A DNA stretch of 64,000 bases, taken from the NCBI RefSeq assembly GCF_014635345.1, contig NZ_BMCU01000007.1:62001-126000 (forward strand). Direction: 5' to 3'. The notes beneath the pieces were generated by a model. The model searched no databases, was not told the DNA's origin, and saw nothing but the letters and a program-made list of their open reading frames with translations. Every line of letters starts with the position of its first letter. Positions within the stretch are counted from its first letter, which is position 1. Positions 8,684 through 16,896 of the stretch are shown in pieces. The DNA comes from Rhodococcoides trifolii. GTDB taxonomy: Bacteria > Actinomycetota > Actinomycetes > Mycobacteriales > Mycobacteriaceae. A program made the position numbers and the translations under genes.

Positions 8684-8722
8684 CTACCGACCAGTAACTT
8701 ATGGACGATTACTCATCGGTAA
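8684..8722. promoter_or_regulatory. Pair of TetR-like operator sites upstream of etfD
   Basis: Two dyads sharing TAC-N6-GTA sit 25 bp apart, 73-111 bp upstream of the etfD start. The outer bases of each dyad are symmetrical and the inner ones only partly so. The form and an electron-transport gene for fatty-acid oxidation downstream both suit a TetR-family repressor of lipid catabolism. The regulator itself is not in the window. Confidence 0.4.
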
Positions 8723-8982
8723 CATAACACTTGTGCGTCTTGCTGCCCAGGTCGGACGTGGGGTTGGACCGCCTTGAACCGGGCAATGTGCTCACGGTAT
8801 GCGGTGGGTGCGACACCCCCTCAGCACAGGTATTCCTAACTTCGATCACAGGTGCGCAACGGAACAGCACGCACGGTCGGTCTTTACTGTTATTCTTCGT
8901 CGACTCGAGACCTCTCGTAACGAACGTGCATCCCTCGGACGCGCGCTTTATCGGAACGGTCTCGAATCGAAACCTCCGTGTT

Positions 8983-9006
8983 GTTACTGCGTGACCGCCC
9001 CGTTAC
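8983..9006. promoter_or_regulatory. Possible MtrA box upstream of secreted protein
   Basis: GTTAC (8983), GTGAC (8991) and GTTAC (9002) are clustered; the last two have the 6-base spacing recalled for MtrA sites in actinobacteria (GTNAC-N6-GTNAC). It lies 53 bp before a secreted protein gene, a typical MtrA target class. The motif is short and could arise by chance. Confidence 0.28.
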
Positions 9007-9058
9007 TGTGATCCAGAGTCGGGACGGCTTGCTCAAACGAAGAAATGAGAATCACTAG

Positions 9059-9697
9059 ATGAATCTGCGGCGACTCGTAGCGACCTCCGCCCTGGTTATT
9101 GCCTCGATGGGCGTGTACGCGGGCACTGCATACGCAGACCCCACACCTCCCGCGACGACCGATGGCGCGAGCGACATCAATTACAGCGCCAAGGTCGAGG
9201 GCCAGGGTGTTGTCACCACTGTCGACGCGGGCGTCTTCAAGGTGACCGACGACGGCAAGTCCGTCGAGCTCCTCGACAACAAGAACAATTCGGTTCTCGT
9301 TCTTCCGGTGTCGTTGAACCTGAACGGGATCGAGTTCCCGTTCGAGACCACCATCACCAACGAGGGACGCACCGTCACGCTGTTCCCGAACATGGCGGCA
9401 CCGTCCATCGCCCCGGCTGAGACCCAGGTTGCTTCGCCCGACGAGAACCTCAAGGCGATGCAGAACTTCACCTCGCAGCTCGGTCTTGCAAGTGCAATCG
9501 GTGGTCTGACCGGAACGATCATCGGCGCAGTCGTCGGCGGAATCATCTTCCCGGGCGTCGGACTGGTGACCGGTGCAGGAGTCGGCGGCGTCCTCGGCAC
9601 CATTGCCGCAGGCGGACCGACCCTGGTCATCGCGGGCATCGACTACCTCAACACCCTGAACGCAGCACCCGGCACCACGCAGTGGGCCACCAAGTAA
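9059..9697 (+). CDS. Secreted glycine-zipper protein of unknown function
   Basis: 212 residues. A clear Sec signal peptide (RRLVATSALVIASMGVYAG, cleavage after AYA near residue 26) is followed by a ~90-residue beta-rich domain (SAKVEGQGVVTTVDAGVFKV) and a C-terminal Gly/Val/Ile-rich segment (GTIIGAVVGGIIFPGVGLVTGA) with repeated GxxxG spacing, typical of glycine zippers that insert in or associate with membranes. Such two-part proteins are common in Rhodococcus and Nocardia but have no assigned activity that I know of. It probably acts at the outer mycolate layer. Single gene: its own promoter region upstream and a strong terminator 20 bases after the stop. Confidence 0.82.
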   Translation: MNLRRLVATSALVIASMGVYAGTAYADPTPPATTDGASDINYSAKVEGQGVVTTVDAGVFKVTDDGKSVELLDNKNNSVLVLPVSLNLNGIEFPFETTITNEGRTVTLFPNMAAPSIAPAETQVASPDENLKAMQNFTSQLGLASAIGGLTGTIIGAVVGGIIFPGVGLVTGAGVGGVLGTIAAGGPTLVIAGIDYLNTLNAAPGTTQWATK

Positions 9698-9717
9698 CAC
9701 GCTCCACCAGAACCACA

Positions 9718-9751
9718 GAAGCCGCCACCGAATTCGTTCGGTGGCGGCTTC
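9718..9751 (+). terminator. Intrinsic terminator of secreted glycine-zipper gene
   Basis: Perfect 15-bp stem GAAGCCGCCACCGAA/TTCGGTGGCGGCTTC with a TTCG loop, 20 bases after the stop codon. The trailing T-tract is poor (GTTCGTCG), but the stem is very stable. Confidence 0.85.
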
Positions 9752-9791
9752 GTTCGTCGATAAGGCCGTTGCTCGAGGATCGGTGAAACAG

Positions 9792-9828
9792 GAAAGCCCC
9801 GACCCATCGAAAATGGATCGGGGCTTTC
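9792..9828 (-). terminator. Terminator for the short minus-strand transcript
   Basis: A 16-bp stem with a single mismatch (GAAAGCCCCGA.CCAT with ATGG.TCGGGGCTTTC). It lies 13 bases beyond the stop of the 30-codon ORF read on the minus strand and is followed by CTGTTT. Its orientation and position support a real short minus-strand transcription unit. Confidence 0.75.
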
Positions 9829-9841
9829 GAGGACGTTCACA

Positions 9842-9934
9842 TCAGGAATAGCCGAGAATCTGTCCGGCGTTCAGACCGATGTTCCACGAGTACTGAAAAA
9901 TGGTCCAACTCAAGTCGAACAACGAAGAACCCAT
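9842..9934 (-). CDS. Putative 30-residue small protein
   Basis: ATG at 9934-9932 is preceded by AGGAGA with a 6-base gap, a near-ideal ribosome-binding site, and the TGA at 9844-9842 is followed directly by a strong terminator. The peptide starts MGSSLFDLSWTIFQYSWN and ends LNAGQILGYS; it is rich in Trp, Tyr, Phe and Ile, has almost no charge and no signal peptide. About 70% of third positions are G/C, lower than its neighbours. It resembles in size and character the tiny signal-less membrane or pore peptides of Corynebacteriales, but I see no motif that proves this. It could instead be a leader peptide or a small RNA with a chance ORF. The protease gene ends 209 bp upstream on the same strand. 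Confidence 0.55.
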   Translation of the reverse strand: MGSSLFDLSWTIFQYSWNIGLNAGQILGYS

Positions 9935-10143
9935 TACAAATCTCCTGTGTCGAAGTGGGGATTCCGGTGCATGAACCGAAACCTACTCGGTGAGATGTTT
10001 CAGGCGGCAGAAACAAACCGCTGGTTCACCTCATGGATGGAACACTACCCGAGAACGGTCGCTCGTGTCCTTCTCCCGACGCTTCCCGAAGAGGCTTCCG
10101 TCGGCGCTTCCGACGGCGCCAGAATGCACCCGAAAGGCAACGG

Positions 10144-11484
10144 TCAGGCCGGCGACAGCGACGTTCTGATCGTCGCTCCCGTGGCGTCCACGACACGCTC
10201 CACCGGAATTCCGAGGCTTGCCGTTCCGCCGTACTGCGCGAGAGCCAGATTGGCCTCCGAACAGCTCGGGGCGCCGCCACTGTTGGAGCCGCTGGTGATT
10301 CCCAAGGCGAGCGTGCCCGTGACGATCGCGCCGCCGCTGTCACCCGACAGGGTGCAGGCAGTGCTGGCGAAACCGTCGATGGTGCGCGACGTTCCGTCTT
10401 CCATCAACAGCTGAGTTTCGACGTGGTCGGCCGCGACGACACCGCACGTGAACGACGACGACTGTCCGGACTTGCACACCGGCGCTCCCACAACGGGTTC
10501 CGCAGTTCCGGTGATGGTGAGGGCGCCGCCGTTGGCGCCGCGCACGGTCGGCTTGTCCAGTCCGGCAGCAACTCCGGCGGCGTTCAGCGAAATGGAGGCA
10601 TAGTCCAGACCGTCCGCCGCGCCTACGCTGGAGCCGTCGAACGTTCCGACGGGTCGGCTCTTACGCACGTCGGCGTAGTCGGGCAGGAACACGGTGGCAC
10701 CGCCGGCGCCGGTGCTGTTGTTCGGATTGCAGTGTCCTGCAGTCAGATTGACGGGGTCACCCGATGCGCTCTCCGCGTTGAACCCGAAGGAACAGACACC
10801 GATGTCCACGAGCGACGCAGATTCGATGGACGAGGTGGTCGTGACATAGGTGTCGCCGCCCATCGCGCCGGGAGCGTTCGGGGCCGCCGGGACCGGGGCG
10901 AGCACCACCTGAAGATTGGCAATCAGCGTCGGGAGATTCAGGACCCGCCCGATGTCGGTGTTGGCCACGTCGACAACGACGCGGTTGTTCAAGAAATCGA
11001 TTCCGGCGGAATTGATCTGGGACGAGATCTCCCGCGGCAAAGCCGACGCCCACCGATTGAACTCGTCGAGACTGGCCTCGAGGCCGTCCGCGGAGACCGG
11101 CGCCTGGCGCGTCTGATATCCGTCGCGGGCAACCTCACGAGCGGCTTCGTCGGTGGTCACGGCGACCACCGGAACGCCGTCGTCACCGATCCACGCACCG
11201 GCGTAGTCGGAGGGGTGCTGGGCCCGGAAATCGTCTGCGTAACTGCGCAGTCGCTGCGCGTCGGACGCGCGCTGGAGATACTGCTCGGGGGACATCTTCA
11301 GGTCGCGCGCGATTGCGTCGACGAGTTCGGTGGGCAACTGGTCCACGGACAACTGCGTGACGTCGGCGGGAGCGGCCGAGGCCGGTACGACACACAGGCC
11401 GAGCGAGATCAAACAAGCCCCTCCGAGTACCGCTGCGCGTAGTCGAAATGTTCCCGCGGTGCGTGCGGCCCCCGTGTAACGCAT
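10144..11484 (-). CDS. Secreted trypsin-like serine protease (S1 family, streptogrisin type)
   Basis: 446 residues; ATG at 11484 preceded by GAAGGG. Signal peptide (LRAAVLGGACLISLGLCVVPASA, here shown as ending VVPASA/APAD), then a ~160-residue pro-region as in alpha-lytic/streptogrisin proteases, then the chymotrypsin fold. Triad: His251 (TAGHC), Asp294 (GLDYAS) and Ser383 (GDSGGA); paired cysteines flank His and Ser. Exported, probably self-processing, and active outside the membrane. It lies 106 bp downstream of the Hsp70-like gene on the same strand and may be the last member of that operon or a separate gene. Its closeness to three proteins with exposed low-complexity tails makes envelope proteolysis a reasonable guess, no more. 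Confidence 0.88.
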   Translation of the reverse strand: MRYTGAARTAGTFRLRAAVLGGACLISLGLCVVPASAAPADVTQLSVDQLPTELVDAIARDLKMSPEQYLQRASDAQRLRSYADDFRAQHPSDYAGAWIGDDGVPVVAVTTDEAAREVARDGYQTRQAPVSADGLEASLDEFNRWASALPREISSQINSAGIDFLNNRVVVDVANTDIGRVLNLPTLIANLQVVLAPVPAAPNAPGAMGGDTYVTTTSSIESASLVDIGVCSFGFNAESASGDPVNLTAGHCNPNNSTGAGGATVFLPDYADVRKSRPVGTFDGSSVGAADGLDYASISLNAAGVAAGLDKPTVRGANGGALTITGTAEPVVGAPVCKSGQSSSFTCGVVAADHVETQLLMEDGTSRTIDGFASTACTLSGDSGGAIVTGTLALGITSGSNSGGAPSCSEANLALAQYGGTASLGIPVERVVDATGATIRTSLSPA

Positions 11485-11590
11485 GTAAACCCTTCGTCGC
11501 CGTACATCTGTGTCGCAGGTGAATCGTTCCCGACGCTCGAGCATAGGGCATCGAGCGTGCCCCTCGATTCGTTGCGCAAAACGACGGCGC

Positions 11591-13189
11591 CTAGCCACCA
11601 GCCTTCGTGGTCGTCGTCGTGGTGGTCGGCGGCGTTGTGGTGGAACCGGTCGTGGTGGTGACGGTGGTGGTCGTGGTGGTCACGGCGGTCGTCGTCGTGG
11701 CCGCAGGAGGGGTCGTGGTGGTGACGACGGTCTCCGGCGGCGGGGGCGGTGCTGGCGGAGGTGGAACGAATGCGGGCTCGGACTCGTCCGTGGTCGGTTC
11801 GTCGTACGTCTCGTAGTAGGTCGGCTCCTCGTAGACCGTGACGGTCGTCGACGGGGGAGCCGGGGTGGTGGGCGCGACGGTGGGGGTGGGGCGCGCGTCC
11901 GAGGTCGTCACCTCGGGTGCGAGAACCTGTTCGGACGCGGTCGGGCCGTCGTTGTTCGACGACGTGTAGCCGACGGCTGCCGCCGTTCCGCCGACGGCCA
12001 GCAGGCCGAAGGCGGCAGCGGCGACGATGGTCGCTCGCTTCGACGGTCGCTTGCGCCTGGGCACACCCGTCGCGGTCGGGTCGACCGAGCCCGCCGGCAG
12101 CACCGCGGAGAAGGCCTCGCTCGCGGGTACCGCCGCGGCCACGGGCACGAAGGCGACGGTCTCGGCGTCGGGGTCGTCGCCGGCCCAGTCCGGGTCGACG
12201 GCAGTCAAGGCAGCCCCGTGTGCGGCGGCGTACTGCTCGACGACGACGGCCGGGCCGAACCCGGCGAAGGCCGCCGACAGCGAGGTCAGGGACGCGCTAC
12301 CGCCGACCAGGATCACCGCGTCGAGCGCGGAGCGGTTGAGGCCGTGCGCGAGGAGGCAGTCGTCGACGAGGCCCGGCGCAGTCCCGACCGAGCGAAATAT
12401 CAACGACTCCAGCGTCGTCCTGGCGACGGGAACGTCCATGGTTACGCCGGGCAGTTCCACGGCGACGGTTGTCGCGATCAGTGTCGACAGCTCGATCTTG
12501 GCGTTCTCGCAGCGTCGACGGAGTTCGATCAGTGCGATGCGGGTCGGTGGGTCGTCGACATCGATCTCGTGACCGTGATCGGCGACGATCCCCAGCACGT
12601 GCACCAGCAGCGCCTGGGTGAAGCCGTCACCGCTGGGAGAGGACACCTGCAGGTGGGTGTCGCCGACGGCAGGAGTGCCGAGGAGCGTGACGGTGGTCCC
12701 GTCGACTCCGACGTCGACCACGGCGGCGGGCCCGTCCGATTCGGTCGGCGTCTGCGTTGCCCACCAGGTGGAAACGGCGTCGATCTCGGGGACGAAACGA
12801 GCTCGGGCGAGTCCGACGGCGTCGAAGGAGTCGGCGAGTGCGCGGAGGTCGGCTTGGTCCCAGGCGGGCGGCGCGGCCACGGTGATCGTGGGGGCGGCCT
12901 GCAGGTCGTAGAGCGCGGTGACCGTGTCGATCAGTCCGAAGGCGACGTTCGCGACGAGGTCTTCTGCGAAGTACGAATTGCCGTCGGACAGGGCCACGCC
13001 ACTGGGGTCACCGACACGGGAGACGAAGCCGCGTACGGCGGCGGAACCGTCGCCGAGTGCCACGGTCCCGTCCTCGCGCAGGACCAACGCGGTGGGACTG
13101 GTGAACACCACGTCCTCGGCGTCGTCCTGGGTTCGGCACACGACCACCGAGGTGGCATTGCCGATCGAGAGCCCGAGACGAGCTACCAC
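11591..13189 (-). CDS. Membrane-anchored Hsp70-like protein, Thr-rich outer tail (paralogue 3)
   Basis: About 532 residues. Two in-frame GTG starts: 13201 touches the AGGGGGG ribosome site, while 13189 has better spacing and gives MVARLGLSIGNATS, matching the start of the paralogue at 16897-18690; 13189 is preferred. The first ~370 residues are a complete but divergent Hsp70/actin-type ATPase: SIGNATS replaces DLGTTNS, DVGVDGTTV replaces DLGGGTFDV, and GGSASLTSL replaces the adenosine motif. One membrane helix follows (ATIVAAAAFGLLAVGGTAAAV), here near residues 400-425, then an outer tail ending in long runs of Thr and Pro, mucin-like and possibly O-mannosylated. No substrate-binding domain. 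Shares RVGDP and other blocks with its two neighbours. Confidence 0.82.
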   Translation of the reverse strand: MVARLGLSIGNATSVVVCRTQDDAEDVVFTSPTALVLREDGTVALGDGSAAVRGFVSRVGDPSGVALSDGNSYFAEDLVANVAFGLIDTVTALYDLQAAPTITVAAPPAWDQADLRALADSFDAVGLARARFVPEIDAVSTWWATQTPTESDGPAAVVDVGVDGTTVTLLGTPAVGDTHLQVSSPSGDGFTQALLVHVLGIVADHGHEIDVDDPPTRIALIELRRRCENAKIELSTLIATTVAVELPGVTMDVPVARTTLESLIFRSVGTAPGLVDDCLLAHGLNRSALDAVILVGGSASLTSLSAAFAGFGPAVVVEQYAAAHGAALTAVDPDWAGDDPDAETVAFVPVAAAVPASEAFSAVLPAGSVDPTATGVPRRKRPSKRATIVAAAAFGLLAVGGTAAAVGYTSSNNDGPTASEQVLAPEVTTSDARPTPTVAPTTPAPPSTTVTVYEEPTYYETYDEPTTDESEPAFVPPPPAPPPPPETVVTTTTPPAATTTTAVTTTTTTVTTTTGSTTTPPTTTTTTTKAGG

Positions 13190-13261
13190 AGCGACGATCA
13201 CCCCCCTGGCGAACCGGACATCGACTGATCACGGTACCGCCACCGTCCGCGCGGGGTGTGG

Positions 13262-14332
13262 CTACGGACTTTCCGCGCACCCCAGTGGGAAGCACGGCGG
13301 AAAGCTGACGCCGGGTCGTCGCGTCGTCGTGACCGGGGCTTCCGACGTCTCCGGAGCCTCGCTCACCGACGGCTCGGTGGGTTGATCGACGGTGGGGACA
13401 GGTGGCAGGTCGACCACGACGGGGGCGGGCTCCGGTGCTGCTGGGGGCGGTAACTCCGTCGACTCGGGGGTGTAGACGGGTGTCGGTGTGCTCGCGGCGG
13501 TGGTGGGAAAATCGACCGGCCCGGCGGTGGATTGCGTCGTCGTCGCACCGGACGCGGTGCTGTTCGCGCTCTCCGCGCTCTCGATGGCCGGGACGGGAGT
13601 CTCGGGCGTGTTCGACTGTGCGACCACACCGACAATTCCGGCCGTCAGCAGAAGTCCTGACGTCACGACAGCACCCACTAGAAACGCAGTGCGACGACGT
13701 GCACCGGACGTGCGCGTCGGCGTCGCCTCGACGGGAGCGATCGGGGGCACAGCGGCATACGCGGCGACGGTCGCCGCATCCGAGGCACCCGCGGTGAACG
13801 AATCCGTCGACGGGTCGACCGCCGCGGCGTCGGCAGCGAGGAGAGCTGCGCCGACGGCCGCCGCCGCTTCCGCCTTCGGTGCGCGCGAGCGCAGAGACGG
13901 TGTGTCGGGCGTCAGCGACACGTCCGACAGACCGATGAAGTTCATGGCTTCACGCAGCAATTCGACCTGCTCGGACGTCCAGCCGGTGGGGTAGGCCGCC
14001 GTCGCGGGCACATTCCCCGCCGGTCCCGCCACGTCACGCAACAGGACGAACAGTGTGGTGACGACGAGGTCCTCGGCGCGCATCGCGACGCCCTGCGCGG
14101 ACGTGACGCCTGCCGGGTCACCGACACGGTCGACGAAGTCACGGGCCGAATCGAGGCCGGACTCGGCGGGCTCGCCGAGCGACGAACTGCCGTCGACTCC
14201 GAGGGTCAGAACCGTCGGAACTGCGATGGGTTCTTCGACCGGCAGACCCGTGGAGACGTCGAGCAAGACCGCCGTCGACATGGTGTTCGTGACGTGGAGA
14301 CCTGCTACTCGAGCCGGCTGTGGAGATGTCAT
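13262..14332 (-). CDS. Truncated Hsp70-like membrane protein (paralogue 2, pseudo-ATPase)
   Basis: 356 residues; ATG at 14332, five bases after the regulator's stop. The N-terminal ~150 residues align with the first lobe of the neighbouring Hsp70-like proteins (VAGLHVTNTMSTAV; RVGDPAGVTSAQG; YPTGW), but the second phosphate motif, the adenosine motif and the whole second lobe are absent. It passes instead through an Ala-rich linker to one membrane helix (AFLVGAVVTSGLLLTAGIVG) and a Pro/Thr/Ser/Glu-rich outer tail ending with two Cys. It cannot bind ATP like an Hsp70, so is probably a partner or decoy of the intact paralogues. The frame is open and codon use normal, so it is not a decayed pseudogene. 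Confidence 0.78.
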   Translation of the reverse strand: MTSPQPARVAGLHVTNTMSTAVLLDVSTGLPVEEPIAVPTVLTLGVDGSSSLGEPAESGLDSARDFVDRVGDPAGVTSAQGVAMRAEDLVVTTLFVLLRDVAGPAGNVPATAAYPTGWTSEQVELLREAMNFIGLSDVSLTPDTPSLRSRAPKAEAAAAVGAALLAADAAAVDPSTDSFTAGASDAATVAAYAAVPPIAPVEATPTRTSGARRRTAFLVGAVVTSGLLLTAGIVGVVAQSNTPETPVPAIESAESANSTASGATTTQSTAGPVDFPTTAASTPTPVYTPESTELPPPAAPEPAPVVVDLPPVPTVDQPTEPSVSEAPETSEAPVTTTRRPGVSFPPCFPLGCAESP

Positions 14333-14337
14333 TGCGG

Positions 14338-16890
14338 TCAGTCCAGTTGCTTGGTGGGGAACGGCGCAGTCTCGGATGGTGAGTAGCCCGCTGCGCGAAG
14401 CATAGACAACATCTCCGACCGGGAACCAGCCCCGAGCCGCCTTCTGATGCGAGCAACGTGGTGCTCGACGGTTTTGGCGGAGATGAACAACCGCGAACCG
14501 ATTTCCTTGTACGTGAGTCCGAGGACGAGCGCACCGGCCACCTCGGCTTCGCGGTCGGTGAGCGGACCGGTGGGAGCGGGGGCCGCGTCGTCCCGATCCG
14601 TAGGCGCAGTGGCGGGGTTGCCCACCTGCCGCGCTGTCTGCAGCAGTGTCGTGGCGGACCGCGTGTCCGTCACACGGAGCGCCGCCTCACTCGCCAGCCG
14701 TGCGCCGTCCCACGACAACCCCAGACCTTCCAGTGTGCGGGCGGACGCCTCGACCTCGGCTGCGTCCGGCTCACCCTGCAGGACTCGCAACCAGGCGCGT
14801 CCGGCTGCTGCCAGTCCGGCCGCATACGCGCTGGACTGCGCTGCGACACCCAGTGCGCGAGCGTGCGGCAGCAAGGCGGCCGGGTCCTCGGACAGGATTG
14901 CCGCCTGAACTCCGTACCAATTCCAGGTGGAGGACCACGTGACCGGTTCGCCGAGGTCGACGAGCAGAACCCTGGCCCGGTCGACGAGATGCGCCACCCG
15001 CTCCGAGTCACCGAGACGGATTGCGGCGAGCCATAATTCGCCCAGTGGGAGAAGGGAGAACAGGTCGACTTCCACCTCCGCGACGATGTGCTGGGCCTCG
15101 CGCCAGGCGGCGAGCAGGGCCCCGGCGTCGCCGCGCCGCCGCGCCAGACCGACACGAACTGCGCTGTCCAGCAACGCTTCCCGATGCGGAAGCTCGGAGG
15201 TGGAGACGGCGGAGATCTCGGCGAACGCTCCGGCGAGGTCCCCAGCGATCATCGTGGTCCACGCCAGCAGCAGACGGAAGCGGTTCGCGTCCGACGACCC
15301 GGCCGGCTCCGCGTCGAGTGCGCGCACGAGGATGGAGCGGGCACCGGAGAGGTCACCGGTGTGCAGGCAGAGCAGTGCGGCAGCGGCGGCCGCCGAATCC
15401 GGTTCTGCGCGTGGGGTATGACCGGTTCCGGTCATCGACGCCGACCGCAGGAGAGACCCGACGGCGACGGTGGCCGAACCCGTGATCGACTCGGCGACCC
15501 CGCGAGCGAACAGCTGACCGCGGGCATTGGTGACCGTGGGTGCGCACTCGTCGGCAGCGGCGAGAAAGGCGTCAGCCCCGGTTCGGTCACCCGCGGTCAG
15601 CAACACGACGGCGGCGAGGGCTGCGTCGGGACCCACTCGGCGCACACCGAGCCACCGGTACACATCGGCTGCGCGGGAATAGGTTCCACGTCGAGTGGCG
15701 ATCGAGGCTGCCACTCGGACGGCTCCGCGCAGAGCCTCCGCGTCGGCCTCCGCGCACGCCATCACGGAGTCGGCCAGACGGGCCGCGGTGTCGAGGTCGC
15801 CGGTCATCGCGGCGGCGTCCGAATAGGGGAGGGCCACCGCGGCGGCGGACGCTCCGGCGGCGAGGGCCATGTCCCAGAGTTCGCGCGCTGCACTCGGAGC
15901 GGCGGCAGAGGCGAACTCGCACAACGCATCCGCCAGGCGGAGATCCTTCACCCCTGAACGAGCTGCCGCACAAGCGATGTCGATGTGCAGCGCGCCGCGG
16001 TCGAGCTGGACACCGACGACCCTACAATGAATTCCGGTCACGGCGTGATCACCGAGCACGCTTCGCAGACCCCGGTGGGCGGAGTCCAGGAACGCGTCGG
16101 ACTGGGTCAGCAAGCCGGTGCCGCGAGCTCGATCGACGGCGAGAACAGCCTCGTCACGCGTGGTCGCCGTGTCGGACACGTCGATGACGGTCTCCGGGTC
16201 CGGCGCCACTCCGAGCGCGGCCACGGCCAGGACGGTGGTGGCCAGAGGGTCGCACCTGCTGATCAGTACATGAAAGTACGCGGAGACCGCACGAGCGATC
16301 ACCACGTCGGGTTCACCCTCGTCGTCCGAATACAGTTCGGACAGAGCTGAATCTACGGCGGCTTTGATACCGCCGCTTGCGCGCACGATCCGGCCGGCCA
16401 CCGATGGGGACACGGCGCCGCGGTTGGTCGAGGTACGCCCCGCGACGCTGCTTCGTTCGAGAACGGCCCCGCGATCGAGCAACGGCAGCTCCACGACCGG
16501 GTTGTCCTTGCTCAGCGCAGCAGCGAGGTCGTGTAGATCCCTGTCGTGAAGGCGGGGCTCGGAGGTGGCGACGATGGTGACGTCACCGCGGGCAGCAGTC
16601 TCGCGCAGGTGCTGTCGGGCGTCGTTCCCGAGGAGGTGGGCATCGTCGATCAACAGAGCCGCACCGGACTCGATCTGCGCCATGGGGTCCGTGTGCACGA
16701 CGGTTCCGTTGCGCAGCAATATCTCTCGAATGGTGTCGAGCACGGCGCTCTTGCCGGAGCCCGCCACTCCCCGCACGAATCGCAGGCGTGGCCGGGACGG
16801 CGCCGCCGCGATCTCGCGAGTCAGTGCCAGCGCGGACGGTATGGCCGCGTGGACGATCTCGGCCCGGGGCCGGGAGAGGGTGGAAGACAC
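14338..16890 (-). CDS. LuxR-family P-loop ATPase regulator (mycobacterial Rv0339c/IniR-like)
   Basis: 850 residues. An N-terminal AAA/STAND-type NTPase has Walker A VAGSGKS near residue 45 and a Walker B-like ALLIDDAHLL. A long alpha-helical, TPR-like Ala-rich middle follows, then a C-terminal LuxR helix-turn-helix (LTDREAEVAGALVLG, SAKTVEHHVARIRRRL). This is the large MalT/LAL architecture, in which a ligand and ATP drive oligomerisation on DNA. Position next to etfD and opposite iniB matches Rv0339c of M. tuberculosis, which I recall being called IniR and acting on iniBAC. It sits between two Hsp70-like genes with gaps of 6 and 5 bases, so is co-transcribed with them. It is the best candidate regulator of both this operon and iniBAC. 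Confidence 0.87.
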   Translation of the reverse strand: MSSTLSRPRAEIVHAAIPSALALTREIAAAPSRPRLRFVRGVAGSGKSAVLDTIREILLRNGTVVHTDPMAQIESGAALLIDDAHLLGNDARQHLRETAARGDVTIVATSEPRLHDRDLHDLAAALSKDNPVVELPLLDRGAVLERSSVAGRTSTNRGAVSPSVAGRIVRASGGIKAAVDSALSELYSDDEGEPDVVIARAVSAYFHVLISRCDPLATTVLAVAALGVAPDPETVIDVSDTATTRDEAVLAVDRARGTGLLTQSDAFLDSAHRGLRSVLGDHAVTGIHCRVVGVQLDRGALHIDIACAAARSGVKDLRLADALCEFASAAAPSAARELWDMALAAGASAAAVALPYSDAAAMTGDLDTAARLADSVMACAEADAEALRGAVRVAASIATRRGTYSRAADVYRWLGVRRVGPDAALAAVVLLTAGDRTGADAFLAAADECAPTVTNARGQLFARGVAESITGSATVAVGSLLRSASMTGTGHTPRAEPDSAAAAAALLCLHTGDLSGARSILVRALDAEPAGSSDANRFRLLLAWTTMIAGDLAGAFAEISAVSTSELPHREALLDSAVRVGLARRRGDAGALLAAWREAQHIVAEVEVDLFSLLPLGELWLAAIRLGDSERVAHLVDRARVLLVDLGEPVTWSSTWNWYGVQAAILSEDPAALLPHARALGVAAQSSAYAAGLAAAGRAWLRVLQGEPDAAEVEASARTLEGLGLSWDGARLASEAALRVTDTRSATTLLQTARQVGNPATAPTDRDDAAPAPTGPLTDREAEVAGALVLGLTYKEIGSRLFISAKTVEHHVARIRRRLGAGSRSEMLSMLRAAGYSPSETAPFPTKQLD

Positions 16891-16896
16891 GGCGGG

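Larger units (their letters stand above)
8612..9058. promoter_or_regulatory. Divergent promoter region between etfD and secreted protein gene
   Basis: This 447-bp gap holds no gene I can support; short reading frames here have poor coding character. Near etfD there are two palindrome-like sites of the form TAC-N6-GTA: CTACCGACCAGTAAC (8684-8698) and TTACTCATCGGTAA (8709-8722), the form bound by many TetR-family regulators of lipid metabolism. Near the other gene, GTTAC-N3-GTGAC-N6-GTTAC lies at 8983-9006; the GTNAC-N6-GTNAC part resembles the binding pattern recalled for the envelope regulator MtrA. Core promoters could not be assigned with confidence. Confidence 0.4.

Noticed and set aside
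8731..8994. Short plus-strand frames in the etfD/secreted-protein gap
   Set aside because: No good ribosome sites, poor codon bias and no family; the region looks regulatory.
13262..14332. Middle Hsp70-like gene as a pseudogene
   Set aside because: Although half the ATPase fold is missing, the frame is open through a membrane helix and a structured-composition tail, spacing to neighbours is tight, and codon use is normal.
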